Source: Acidobacteriaceae bacterium (lineage in GTDB: Bacteria > Acidobacteriota > Terriglobia > Terriglobales > Acidobacteriaceae). From it: DNA of 9,765 nucleotides. Each line of letters opens with the position of its first letter. Position 1 is the stretch's first letter. Positions 1 to 5,381 of this stretch are shown piece after piece. Under the pieces are notes generated by a model. The model made no database searches. It worked only from the letters and a program-made list of their open reading frames with translations, and was not told the DNA's origin. The translations under genes and the position numbers were made by a program. The stretch spans positions 13,861-23,625 of the forward strand of contig PLBX01000120.1 of NCBI GenBank assembly GCA_003135495.1, given 5' to 3'.

Positions 1-122
1 ACGTTGTAGTCCTGGCGGCTGTTGAAGGGCGGGTCGAGGTAGATGAGGTCGACGGACTCGTCCTTAATGTGCTCGCGGAGGACTCCGAGGTTGTCGCCGT
101 AATAGAGTTGATTTTTTTGCAC
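1..122 (-). CDS. site-specific DNA methyltransferase, N-terminal fragment
   Basis: Only the first 40 codons are inside the window; the gene continues beyond base 1. Read on the minus strand from a GTG at 122-120, the peptide begins with a Gln/Asn-rich leader, then LYYGDNL at about residues 6-12 and DLIYLDPPFNS at about residues 26-36. The DPPF tetrad is the catalytic motif IV of N4-cytosine/N6-adenine DNA methyltransferases, and the GDNL block next to the N-terminus is typical of the type III Mod-like and orphan N4/N6 class in which the catalytic motif comes first. It would transfer a methyl group from S-adenosylmethionine to an adenine or cytosine in a specific DNA site. An in-frame TAG lies four codons upstream of the GTG (bases 132-130), so the start cannot be much earlier; no clear Shine-Dalgarno is visible. 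Whether a restriction partner exists lies outside the window. The family call is firm; specificity is unknown. Confidence 0.85.
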   Translation of the reverse strand, partial: MQKNQLYYGDNLGVLREHIKDESVDLIYLDPPFNSRQDYN

Positions 123-212
123 GATTGTCTACGCCGCGTGATTTTAGCGTGAAATGCGCTCTTGATGTAATTCGATAGTAGATGCGGGGCATATAAGGCC
201 GCCGCTGTTCAA

Positions 213-539
213 GTGGCCATCCCACCGTTCTTTGAAATGATTTCCAAGATTGTGGTCGGTATTGCACAGCATCGAGACCGAATCAGGTCTACTGTTCTCT
301 TGATCGAGTTGCTATTACCTTTACTGTTAGCAGACTTAGTAAGGATAGAAAGCGTAGGCAAAACTGCCAGTAAGTCTGTAAAGCACAAAGCCAGGCCAGA
401 CACTTACAAGACGAATAAATTCCCCAAAGTGTTGAAGGCGATAGCAAGTTTTTTGTCGAGAAAACGCCCCAGGTTCAGACCGGGTTCAGACTCTGACTCT
501 GACGTTGTCGACTCCACCATCTACAAGATCGCCCTATAA
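213..539 (+). CDS. doubtful orphan ORF, hypothetical protein
   Basis: A 108-codon frame opening at GTG (an ATG is also available at 237). The predicted peptide has a Leu/Ile-rich segment at about residues 28-43 that could be a short hydrophobic helix, a Lys/Arg-rich middle, and a tail with a Ser-Asp repeat (GSDSDSD) produced by micro-repeats in the DNA. I do not recognise it. Codon use is unlike the neighbouring genes: TTA, AGG, ATA and AGA are frequent, whereas the neighbours favour GC-ending codons. Neither start has a Shine-Dalgarno sequence. A 64-codon frame on the opposite strand (209-403) is no better. It could be a recently acquired or relic gene beside the methyltransferase, or chance in an AT-richer spacer. 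I lean towards non-coding. Confidence 0.25.
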   Translation: MAIPPFFEMISKIVVGIAQHRDRIRSTVLLIELLLPLLLADLVRIESVGKTASKSVKHKARPDTYKTNKFPKVLKAIASFLSRKRPRFRPGSDSDSDVVDSTIYKIAL

Positions 540-633
540 AGATCGCCGATCCCGAAGCAGCAGAACCGTTCGAATTTCGCCCGCGCGCGACTAAAGGATA
601 TTTGTAACTAACGTGTTATTCGCTCGTCCCAGT

Positions 634-645
634 GCCCTTTTGGGC
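634..645 (+). promoter_or_regulatory. small perfect hairpin in the leader of the ice-binding-like gene
   Basis: GCCC, four T, GGGC forms a perfect 4-base-pair stem with a TTTT loop, six bases before the Shine-Dalgarno of the downstream gene. It could modulate translation or mRNA stability; it is short enough to be chance. No riboswitch consensus was recognised in the leader. Confidence 0.25.
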
Positions 646-651
646 CAATGT

Positions 652-658
652 GAGAGGA
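652..658 (+). promoter_or_regulatory. ribosome binding site deciding the start at 667
   Basis: GAGAGGA ends eight bases before the ATG at 667. This favours that ATG over the upstream in-frame GTG at 613, which has no such site and would place 18 polar residues ahead of the signal peptide. Confidence 0.7.
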
Positions 659-666
659 AAAAATTA

Positions 667-1833
667 ATGATCAAATTTCAAAGTCTATCCAGACTGCCGA
701 TGTTTATGGCGTTACTCTTCGCAGTTGTTGTTGCAGGCAGCGTAACCACCACGGCCTTTGCTGCCGTTGACCCGGGCGTTACCGTTGCTCCCGGCACTCT
801 TGGCGCGGCTACCGAACCTACGGTGATTTCGTCAATCCCCAGTAACCGCGAGAGGTCGGTGCCGACCAGCACCAATACCGCGGATAACGTGGTAACTGGC
901 GCGGAAGTAATTGCAACCTTCACCCAGCCGATGGATCCGGCGACGGTCAATTCACTCACGTTCACGGTCAAGGAAACGACCGGAAACGAAGTGCCGGGCA
1001 GCGTCGTCATGACTGAGGAAAACACGGTGGCAACTTTTACGCCAATGTCCTCTGCGCTGAACACGAATACAAGTTATGCTGCCTCGATTAGCATGGGCGC
1101 AAAGAACGCAAATGGAGTTGCAATGCGCAATCCCATTGCATGGAGTTTCACGACCAATGCCAGCGTGTTTGTCGCACAGAAGCCGGTATTTCTAGGAACA
1201 GCATCTACCTTCGCGATCCTGACCAAGTCAGGAGTTACGGACGTTTTTGCGTCGGCGATCAGAGGGGACGTTGGATCGAGCCCAATCAGCGGGGCAGCGA
1301 TCCATTTGACCTGTGCGGAAGAGAAGACGGGGACAATTTACTCCGTTAATGCGGCAGGACCTCTTCCATGCAGAGTCACTGATCCCACCTTACTTACAAA
1401 GGCTGTAGGCGATATGGAGATCGCATTCACCAACGCTTCCGGACGCATATTGCCCGATTTTATCAATCTGGGAGCCGGAAAAATTGGCGGGTTGACCCTC
1501 GTTCCGGGCCTCTACAAATGGAGTACCAGCGTCTCCATACCAACCAGCGTCACGCTCTCCGGTGGCTCGAGTGCGGTATGGATATTCCAGATATCAGGAA
1601 ATCTTACTCAGGCCAGCGCCACCAGGGTGATTTTGAAAGGCGGCGCGTTGCCCAAGAACATCTTCTGGCAGACTTCGGGTAATGTGGCCATTGGCACGAC
1701 GGCGCATTTCGAAGGAGTCATACTAGCGAAAACAAAGATCGCCCTGAAGACCGGCGCGTCAGCAAACGGCCGGCTATTAGCCCAGACTGCCGTCACTCTG
1801 GAACAGAATGCCGTTACCCGGCCCGCCAAATAA
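667..1833 (+). CDS. secreted ice-binding-like protein (Ig-like domain + DUF3494)
   Basis: A 388-residue exported protein. Residues 1-32 form a signal peptide (basic start, hydrophobic core at about 12-26, cleavage likely after TTTAFA). Residues about 50-163 match the SbsA/Big_5-type bacterial Ig-like domain: the IxSxxPxxR opening, FTQPMDPATV at about 99-108, TFTP, and closing WSFTT at 159-163. Residues about 176-386 match DUF3494, the fold of microbial ice-binding proteins: LGTASTFAIL opening, GDVGSSP, the GLYKWST segment, IFQISGNLT, KNIFWQTSGNVAIG, and the closing GRLLAQTAVTL with ANAVT-like end. The DUF3494 fold is a discontinuous beta-solenoid with a flat ice-binding face; many members in non-polar bacteria have no proven ice activity and may act as adhesins or matrix proteins. 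It has no anchor at its C-terminus, so it is probably secreted or loosely surface bound. It stands alone, preceded by a clear Shine-Dalgarno and followed by a long repeat-rich gap. Ice binding is possible but unproven; DUF3494 membership is firm. Confidence 0.9.
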   Translation: MIKFQSLSRLPMFMALLFAVVVAGSVTTTAFAAVDPGVTVAPGTLGAATEPTVISSIPSNRERSVPTSTNTADNVVTGAEVIATFTQPMDPATVNSLTFTVKETTGNEVPGSVVMTEENTVATFTPMSSALNTNTSYAASISMGAKNANGVAMRNPIAWSFTTNASVFVAQKPVFLGTASTFAILTKSGVTDVFASAIRGDVGSSPISGAAIHLTCAEEKTGTIYSVNAAGPLPCRVTDPTLLTKAVGDMEIAFTNASGRILPDFINLGAGKIGGLTLVPGLYKWSTSVSIPTSVTLSGGSSAVWIFQISGNLTQASATRVILKGGALPKNIFWQTSGNVAIGTTAHFEGVILAKTKIALKTGASANGRLLAQTAVTLEQNAVTRPAK

Positions 1834-1906
1834 AAGGGGCCAGGAAGAACTGCCTGCCCGCGAAAGAACCGTTTCAAACGCTGAACCGAAACAATTTTGG
1901 GGTGCG

Positions 1907-1930
1907 CCACTTCTCGCACTTGAGAAGTGG
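1907..1930. repeat. palindromic repeat, copy 1
   Basis: A perfect 9-base-pair stem, CCACTTCTC (1907-1915) with GAGAAGTGG (1922-1930), around a six-base loop GCACTT. The flank GGGCGGGTGGCC follows. It is related in layout to the next two palindromes (a CCAC/GTGG outer arm with a pyrimidine/purine inner arm) but has a different core. It lies 74 bases after the ice-binding-like gene and could also act as a terminator-like stem, though no T-run follows. Confidence 0.65.
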
Positions 1931-1980
1931 GGCGGGTGGCCAGCTTTTGGTTCCTTTCCAAATATCTCAACTTAGGGTGC

Positions 1981-2011
1981 CCCATCCTTCGCGCATTTTG
2001 CGAAGGGTGGG
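1981..2011. repeat. palindromic repeat, copy 2 (GCGAAGGGTGGG type)
   Basis: CCCATCCTTCGC (1981-1992) pairs with GCGAAGGGTGGG (2000-2011) over 12 positions with one T-G wobble, around a seven-base loop. Preceded by AGGGTGCC. This type of REP-like palindrome is one I associate with acidobacterial intergenic regions; the family assignment is from memory. Confidence 0.7.
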
Positions 2012-2152
2012 ATACGATGCTGCCGACACTAACGCTTCGTCGCCAATCATCTTCCCTAGTCGGCCAAAGCCGACCATTTGACACCGAGGCTTATAATAAG
2101 AACTGACAAGCAGCCCAAAGAGGCCATAGCCGCTTTCGATCTAAGTTATTTG

Positions 2153-2277
2153 AAATCAAGACTTTGAAAGACTTAGTCAAGCTAAGTCCCTCATTCCAAA
2201 GGCGCCAGGACGAGCGTCGTCAGACAACTCCTTTATTATCAGGACTTTGCATTTTACTTCCTTTAAATCAAGACTTT
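2153..2277 (+). repeat. three copies of a 13-base motif
   Basis: AAATCAAGACTTT occurs exactly at 2153-2165 and 2265-2277, with a three-mismatch copy (TTATCAGGACTTT) at 2236-2248. The spacings are 83 and 29 bases. Between them lies the hairpin at 2170-2188. The role is unknown; it may be part of a larger interspersed element. Confidence 0.5.
2170..2188. repeat. 7-base-pair hairpin
   Basis: GACTTAG (2170-2176) and CTAAGTC (2182-2188) pair perfectly around a TCAAG loop. A further CTAAGT at 2141-2146 offers an alternative partner for the 5' arm, so two mutually exclusive stems are possible if transcribed. Confidence 0.45.
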
Positions 2278-2316
2278 AGCAGGAATTTTCCCGTAAAGTG
2301 AAGATTCTAATATACC

Positions 2317-2341
2317 GGGTATAGGGGGAGGGGGGTACCCC
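2317..2341 (+). repeat. G-run tract with terminal palindrome
   Basis: Runs of three, five and six G are separated by TATA and A, followed by TACCCC; GGGGTACCCC at 2332-2341 is a perfect 10-base palindrome. The tract could form a G-quadruplex if the six-G run is split, but four clean separated runs are not present. Similar tracts occur in acidobacterial spacers as far as I recall. Confidence 0.45.
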
Positions 2342-2424
2342 GAAAGCTCGCAAGTCCCACAAAAATCTCTGCGCAATGATTCTAATCCGGGGACAATCCA
2401 AGGGGCGCTGCGTAAGTCAAAACT

Positions 2425-2454
2425 CCCACCCGCGCAAAGTGCGCGAAGGGTGGG
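2425..2454. repeat. palindromic repeat, copy 3, with shortened left arm
   Basis: CCCACCC (2425-2431) pairs with GGGTGGG (2448-2454), and GCGC (2432-2435) with GCGC (2441-2444), around AAAGT. The right arm carries GAA (2445-2447) with no partner: compared with copy 2 the left arm lacks TTC. It shares GCGAAGGGTGGG with copy 2 and is followed by GCAGCC. Confidence 0.65.
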
Positions 2455-2552
2455 GCAGCCTTGGTTGAGAGATTTCGAAAAGAACATCGCTGGGCCAACC
2501 GCCGCCTTGCTTGCATTGTTGCCTGCGCTGAGGACACGATCATAGGGACTCT

Positions 2553-3065
2553 ATGAGATGGCTATGGCACTGCAGGGGCGCGTTCTTAGTAATTCTGGCT
2601 ATCGCCGGAGCGGCATTTTCCCAGCCTCCAGCCGGGAGTGAAGGCGTTGCTCCCCCATCAAAAAAAACGACCGCGACCGCGAAAACCCACAATGCCGTTT
2701 CTTCGAAAAAATCCTCTCCCCCAAAACATCACAAGCGAAGAACTGCAGCATCGCCGGGCGATCCTCGCAAAGTGGTGGTGCGCAAGGGCGGGGCCGTTGC
2801 GCCCCCTGCTCAAATAGCGTCCGGCATGGACCCCACCGAAGCCGCGCGCGATCGCCATGATGCCGATAAATCGCTCAATTATGCTGATAGCCAATTAAAA
2901 GCGCTGGCGAATCGCACGTTAAATCCCCAGCAGCAGGAAACTGTGGGGCAAGCTCACAATTACATCGCAGGAGCGCGTGTTGCTCTCAAGGAAGGCGACG
3001 TGCAGCGTGCGAACACGTTGGCGTTAAAAGCGCGTCTTTTGGCGGACGATTTGATCCGCCACTAA
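2553..3065 (+). CDS. small secreted Lys-rich protein with a helical C-terminal module
   Basis: A 170-residue protein. Residues 1-23 form a signal peptide (hydrophobic core AFLVILAIAGAAF, cleavage after AFS). Residues about 35-65 are a low-complexity Lys/Ser/Thr/Pro linker with KKSSPPKHHKRR, suited to contacting negatively charged envelope or nucleic acid. VVVRKGG at about 74-80 opens a conserved-looking part, and residues about 93-170 are predicted helical, with LNPQQQETVGQAHNYIAGARVALKEGD followed by a second helix ending LALKARLLADDLIRH. I know this pattern (VVVRxGG ... LNxxQQxxxxQ ... GDxxRAxxLAxKAxLLxDxL) from uncharacterised acidobacterial proteins; no function is established. The ATG has AGGG five bases upstream; a second ATG at 2558 is out of frame. 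It stands between the repeat block and a convergent methyltransferase gene, so it is probably monocistronic. Role unknown; an envelope or periplasmic location is inferred. Confidence 0.8.
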   Translation: MRWLWHCRGAFLVILAIAGAAFSQPPAGSEGVAPPSKKTTATAKTHNAVSSKKSSPPKHHKRRTAASPGDPRKVVVRKGGAVAPPAQIASGMDPTEAARDRHDADKSLNYADSQLKALANRTLNPQQQETVGQAHNYIAGARVALKEGDVQRANTLALKARLLADDLIRH

Positions 3066-3094
3066 AGCGCGCAGCCGCCCTACGCTCTAATGAC

Positions 3095-3754
3095 CTAATG
3101 ACGCCCGCTTCTCTTTTGAGCAACCACAAGCCCACGCGGAGTGGGCAACAGCACCGCAGAAATTAATCCGTCCTGCTCCAGCTTTAGCGCGGCATCGCGG
3201 ACGATCTTCAAATGCGAACTGGCATCGTGCATCAGAATTAATCCATAAGGATTAATCTGCGGCAGGAAGCGCCGAATCTCCTGCTCGCGGATCGGCATAT
3301 CGCTATCGCTGAAAAAAAGATCAATCGTGCCTTCAACTTTCATTTCAAGGCTGGATTCGTTGCGTAGTTCGATCCACTCGCTAAGTCCCGATGCCTCGAT
3401 TCGAGCCTTCGCATTTTTATAAATCTCGGCATCAAACTCACAGGTAATAACGCGCCCGCGCCCATTAGCCTTCAGTCCCTCCGCGATCCAAAGCGTGCTG
3501 ATGCCGCTGAATGTGCCGGTCTCAACCACCAGTTCGGGCTTGGTCGTAGTAACAACGGTGCGCAAAAACTCCAGCACCTCCGCCTCGGCGGTCATGGAGT
3601 CGAACATGCGCCAGCGCTCCGGGTGAGGACACTCGGCAGTGGCGCGATGATATTCCGGCTGCAGTCGATCGCCTGAACTCTCGATCTGCCGCAGGATTCG
3701 ACGCTCCTGTTTTTCTTTCTTTCGATGAAAAAGACGGCGAAGGCTGAGGGACAT
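3095..3754 (-). CDS. class I SAM-dependent methyltransferase
   Basis: A 219-residue cytosolic protein with no signal peptide and a strongly basic first 20 residues. The SAM-binding motif I is LVVETGTFSGIS at about 75-86, motif II acidic end CEFD at 105-108, and DLFFSDSD at 145-152 followed by LILMHDASSH at 172-181, the pattern of the Methyltransf_24 / CmcI / O-methyltransferase group. Length is normal for that group. These enzymes methylate small molecules or sugars, often in cell-surface or secondary-metabolite pathways; the substrate here cannot be read from the sequence. The start ATG (3754-3752) lacks an obvious Shine-Dalgarno. The gene is convergent with the small secreted protein gene (30 bases between them) and lies about 200 bases downstream of glgC on the same strand, so cotranscription is possible but not shown. 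An odd feature is the Arg/Lys-rich N-terminal extension (RRLFHRKKEKQERR), which may bind membrane or nucleic acid. Confidence 0.8.
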   Translation of the reverse strand: MSLSLRRLFHRKKEKQERRILRQIESSGDRLQPEYHRATAECPHPERWRMFDSMTAEAEVLEFLRTVVTTTKPELVVETGTFSGISTLWIAEGLKANGRGRVITCEFDAEIYKNAKARIEASGLSEWIELRNESSLEMKVEGTIDLFFSDSDMPIREQEIRRFLPQINPYGLILMHDASSHLKIVRDAALKLEQDGLISAVLLPTPRGLVVAQKRSGRH

Positions 3755-3880
3755 GGAATACAGCAGTGTACTGGAAGAACCTTGTTAATTCCCAGCTAGG
3801 TATTTGCGGGAGCCGGAATCGGAAACTTCGATTCCCTTTGGCGAGAGTTGCGATTTGTGGTGAAAAATCAAAAGCTTGAA

Positions 3881-3945
3881 CCACAGGGAACACGGAGTTA
3901 CACAGAGAAGAGCCACAGGGAATTGACAGCTGAGAACTGAGAACT
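3881..3945. repeat. short direct repeats in the glgC-methyltransferase gap
   Basis: CCACAGGGAA occurs exactly at 3881-3890 and 3913-3922, and TGAGAAC occurs twice at 3931-3944. The stretch (CCACAGGGAACACGG, then ACACAGAG) resembles the CCACAGAGGACACGGAGG-type intergenic repeat seen in many soil bacterial genomes. The remainder of 3755-3950 shows no gene and no clear terminator. Confidence 0.5.
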
Positions 3946-3950
3946 CTTAC

Positions 3951-5201
3951 CTACTCACTCGTGAAATAATCCACCGTCACCGGATTTTCAAACAGGGAGT
4001 AATCGCGGGTCACAACCGTAATGCCACTATCGGTAACGAAATAGCGCTCGCGGTCGGCTTCGACGTCGTAGCCAATTGTGGTGCCTTCGGGAATGTGCAC
4101 ATCGCGATCGATAATAGCTTTACGAATGCGGCAACTCCGCCCCACATTCACGTGCGAGAACAGAATGCTGCTGTCGATTTCGCTGTACGAGTTCACGCGG
4201 ACGTCAGGAGAGAGCACGCTTTTCTGCACCAGGCCTCCGGAAATAATACAGCCGGAAGAAATCAGCGAATCGACGGCGTGGCCCATGCGTCCCGGCTCGG
4301 CGAACACGAATTTTGCCGGCGGATACTGCCTCTGATGAGTTCGAATCGGCCACTGTTCGTCATAAAGATTGAAGACCGGAGAGACCGAAACCAGGTCCAT
4401 ATTGGCCTCGTAATAGGCTTCGAGCGTGCCTACGTCGCGCCAATACAGCGCCTCTTTCTTGTTCTCATCCACAAAATTGAAGGCGTAGACGCGATAGTCG
4501 CCCAACATCTGCGGGAGAATATTCTTCCCGAAATCATGGCTCGATTCAGAATCCTCCGCATCTTTAAGCAGCACCGGGATGAGCACGTCGGTATTGAAAA
4601 TATAGATGCCCATCGATGCCGAAATCTTGCTGGGGTCGTAAGGCGATCGCAAATCCGTGTGCGGCGGCTTTTCCAAAAACGCCGTGATGCGGTGATCGTG
4701 ATCGATATCGACCACCCCAAAATGCTTGCTTTCCGCCGGATCGGTCACCAAGGTCGCGACTGTGACGTCCGCTCCGGTCTGAACATGATGTTTGAGCATG
4801 CGCTCGTAGTTCATTTTGTAAATGTGATCCCCGGACAGGATCATGACGTACTTCGGCTGCTCGGAGCCAATGGAGTAAATATTTTGATAGACGGCGTCCG
4901 CCGTTCCCATGTACCAGTTTTCACTGACCCGCTTCATCGGAGGCAGGATCTCGATAAACTCTCCAATTTCGCGGCCGAAAATATTCCAGCCTTCGCGGAT
5001 CTGGCGATTCAAAGAAAGCGCCTTGTACTGGGTGAGGATATAGACGCGGCGTAATCCGGAGTTCACGCAGTTGGATAGCGTGATGTCAATGATGCGGTAG
5101 ATGCCGCCGAAAGTGACGGCTGGTTTCGCACGGTCGCGCGTAAGCGGGTAAAGACGCTCGCCTGCCCCACCGGCAAGCAAGATTCCGAGGGTGTCTTTCA
5201 T
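3951..5201 (-). CDS. glgC: glucose-1-phosphate adenylyltransferase (ADP-glucose pyrophosphorylase)
   Basis: A 416-residue enzyme (E. coli GlgC is about 430) that makes ADP-glucose and pyrophosphate from ATP and glucose-1-phosphate, the committed step of bacterial glycogen synthesis. The nucleotidyltransferase domain opens with LLAGGAGERLYPLT at about 8-21 and the activator/phosphate-site KPAVTFGG at 26-33; GTADAVYQN, then LSGDHIYKMNY with the metal-binding Asp125; sugar-phosphate site FLEKP with Glu177-Lys178; SMGIYIF at 196-202; and DFGKNILP. Residues about 290-390 form the left-handed beta-helix C-terminal domain with hexapeptide-like repeats (SGCIISGG, SSILFSHVNVG, CRIRKAIID). All catalytic residues I can recognise are present. 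A GTG six bases upstream (5207) would add two residues; the ATG matches the usual MKDTL-type start, so I prefer it. No Shine-Dalgarno is obvious. No glgA, glgB or glgP is visible nearby. It lies about 180 bases downstream of the nucleotide-sugar dehydrogenase on the same strand, with a palindrome between. Confidence 0.96.
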   Translation of the reverse strand: MKDTLGILLAGGAGERLYPLTRDRAKPAVTFGGIYRIIDITLSNCVNSGLRRVYILTQYKALSLNRQIREGWNIFGREIGEFIEILPPMKRVSENWYMGTADAVYQNIYSIGSEQPKYVMILSGDHIYKMNYERMLKHHVQTGADVTVATLVTDPAESKHFGVVDIDHDHRITAFLEKPPHTDLRSPYDPSKISASMGIYIFNTDVLIPVLLKDAEDSESSHDFGKNILPQMLGDYRVYAFNFVDENKKEALYWRDVGTLEAYYEANMDLVSVSPVFNLYDEQWPIRTHQRQYPPAKFVFAEPGRMGHAVDSLISSGCIISGGLVQKSVLSPDVRVNSYSEIDSSILFSHVNVGRSCRIRKAIIDRDVHIPEGTTIGYDVEADRERYFVTDSGITVVTRDYSLFENPVTVDYFTSE

Positions 5202-5324
5202 CGTCACGTTCTATTGATGCCGCGCAGTGCCTTTATGCTGCCGAGGCAAGGCGAAATACTAGCATATGCCGCGCAACTTGATCGGTGCCGAACACAATAG
5301 AAAAAAGCATAGCGCAAATGGAGC

Positions 5325-5344
5325 GCCGGGCGTCCCCGCCCGGC
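5325..5344. repeat. perfect palindrome between the dehydrogenase and glgC
   Basis: GCCGGGCG (5325-5332) pairs perfectly with CGCCCGGC (5337-5344) around TCCC. A second small stem, CGGGC-ACA-GCCCG, follows at 5348-5360. On the minus strand these stems come 22-38 bases after the dehydrogenase stop codon, with a TTTTTT only about 20 bases later, so termination is possible but the spacing is poor. The GCGCCGGGCGTCCCCGCCCG wording resembles interspersed repeats I associate with acidobacterial and other soil genomes. Confidence 0.6.
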
Positions 5345-5381
5345 ACACGGGCACAGCCCGCACCTCGCCTGTATGAACGTT

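Larger units (their letters stand above)
123..666. other. AT-richer intergenic stretch between the methyltransferase and the ice-binding-like gene
   Basis: This 544-base gap lies between divergent genes. It holds one weak open frame (213-539, listed separately), a run of micro-repeats around 475-505 (GTTCAGAC twice, then TCTGAC twice), the 9-mer AAGATCGCC twice (about 526-534 and 539-547), and a small hairpin just before the ice-binding-like gene. It is visibly less GC-rich than the neighbouring genes. I see no tRNA, no transposase remnant and no strong promoter. Confidence 0.5.
1834..2552. other. 719-base repeat-rich non-coding block
   Basis: No convincing gene on either strand. The block carries three related GC-rich palindromes (1907-1930, 1981-2011, 2425-2454), a separate 7-base-pair hairpin (2170-2188), three copies of an AAATCAAGACTTT-like 13-mer (2153, 2236, 2265), and a G-run tract ending in a perfect palindrome (2317-2341). 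Open frames here (for example minus 1608-2084 and minus 2263-2487) are short, overlap the palindromes and lack family features. It resembles the interspersed palindromic repeats common between acidobacterial genes. It is a likely insertion or recombination hot spot and may also serve as a transcription boundary. Confidence 0.65.

Noticed and set aside
1608..2084. Minus-strand open frame of 158 codons
   Set aside because: It overlaps the end of the well-supported DUF3494 gene antisense and runs through two palindromic repeats; no family features.
2078..2097. Perfect TTGACA (2078-2083) and perfect TATAAT (2092-2097) in the repeat-rich block
   Set aside because: The spacer is only 8 bases, far from the 16-18 needed, and no suitable -35 lies at the right distance from TATAAT; there is also no gene for about 450 bases downstream.
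2317..2341. Intramolecular G-quadruplex
   Set aside because: Only three separate runs of at least three G are present; a fourth requires splitting the six-G run with no loop, so I list it only as a G-run tract.
2263..2487. Minus-strand open frame of 74 codons in the repeat block
   Set aside because: It passes through palindrome copy 3 and the G-run tract, and has no Shine-Dalgarno or recognisable domain.
1834..2552. Possible CRISPR array in the repeat block
   Set aside because: The repeats are too short, irregularly spaced (83 and 29 bases) and palindromes differ in sequence; there are no regular repeat-spacer units and no cas genes in the window.
4095..5054. Plus-strand open frame of 319 codons opposite glgC
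   Set aside because: Antisense shadow of the highly conserved glgC coding sequence; the peptide has no recognisable domain.
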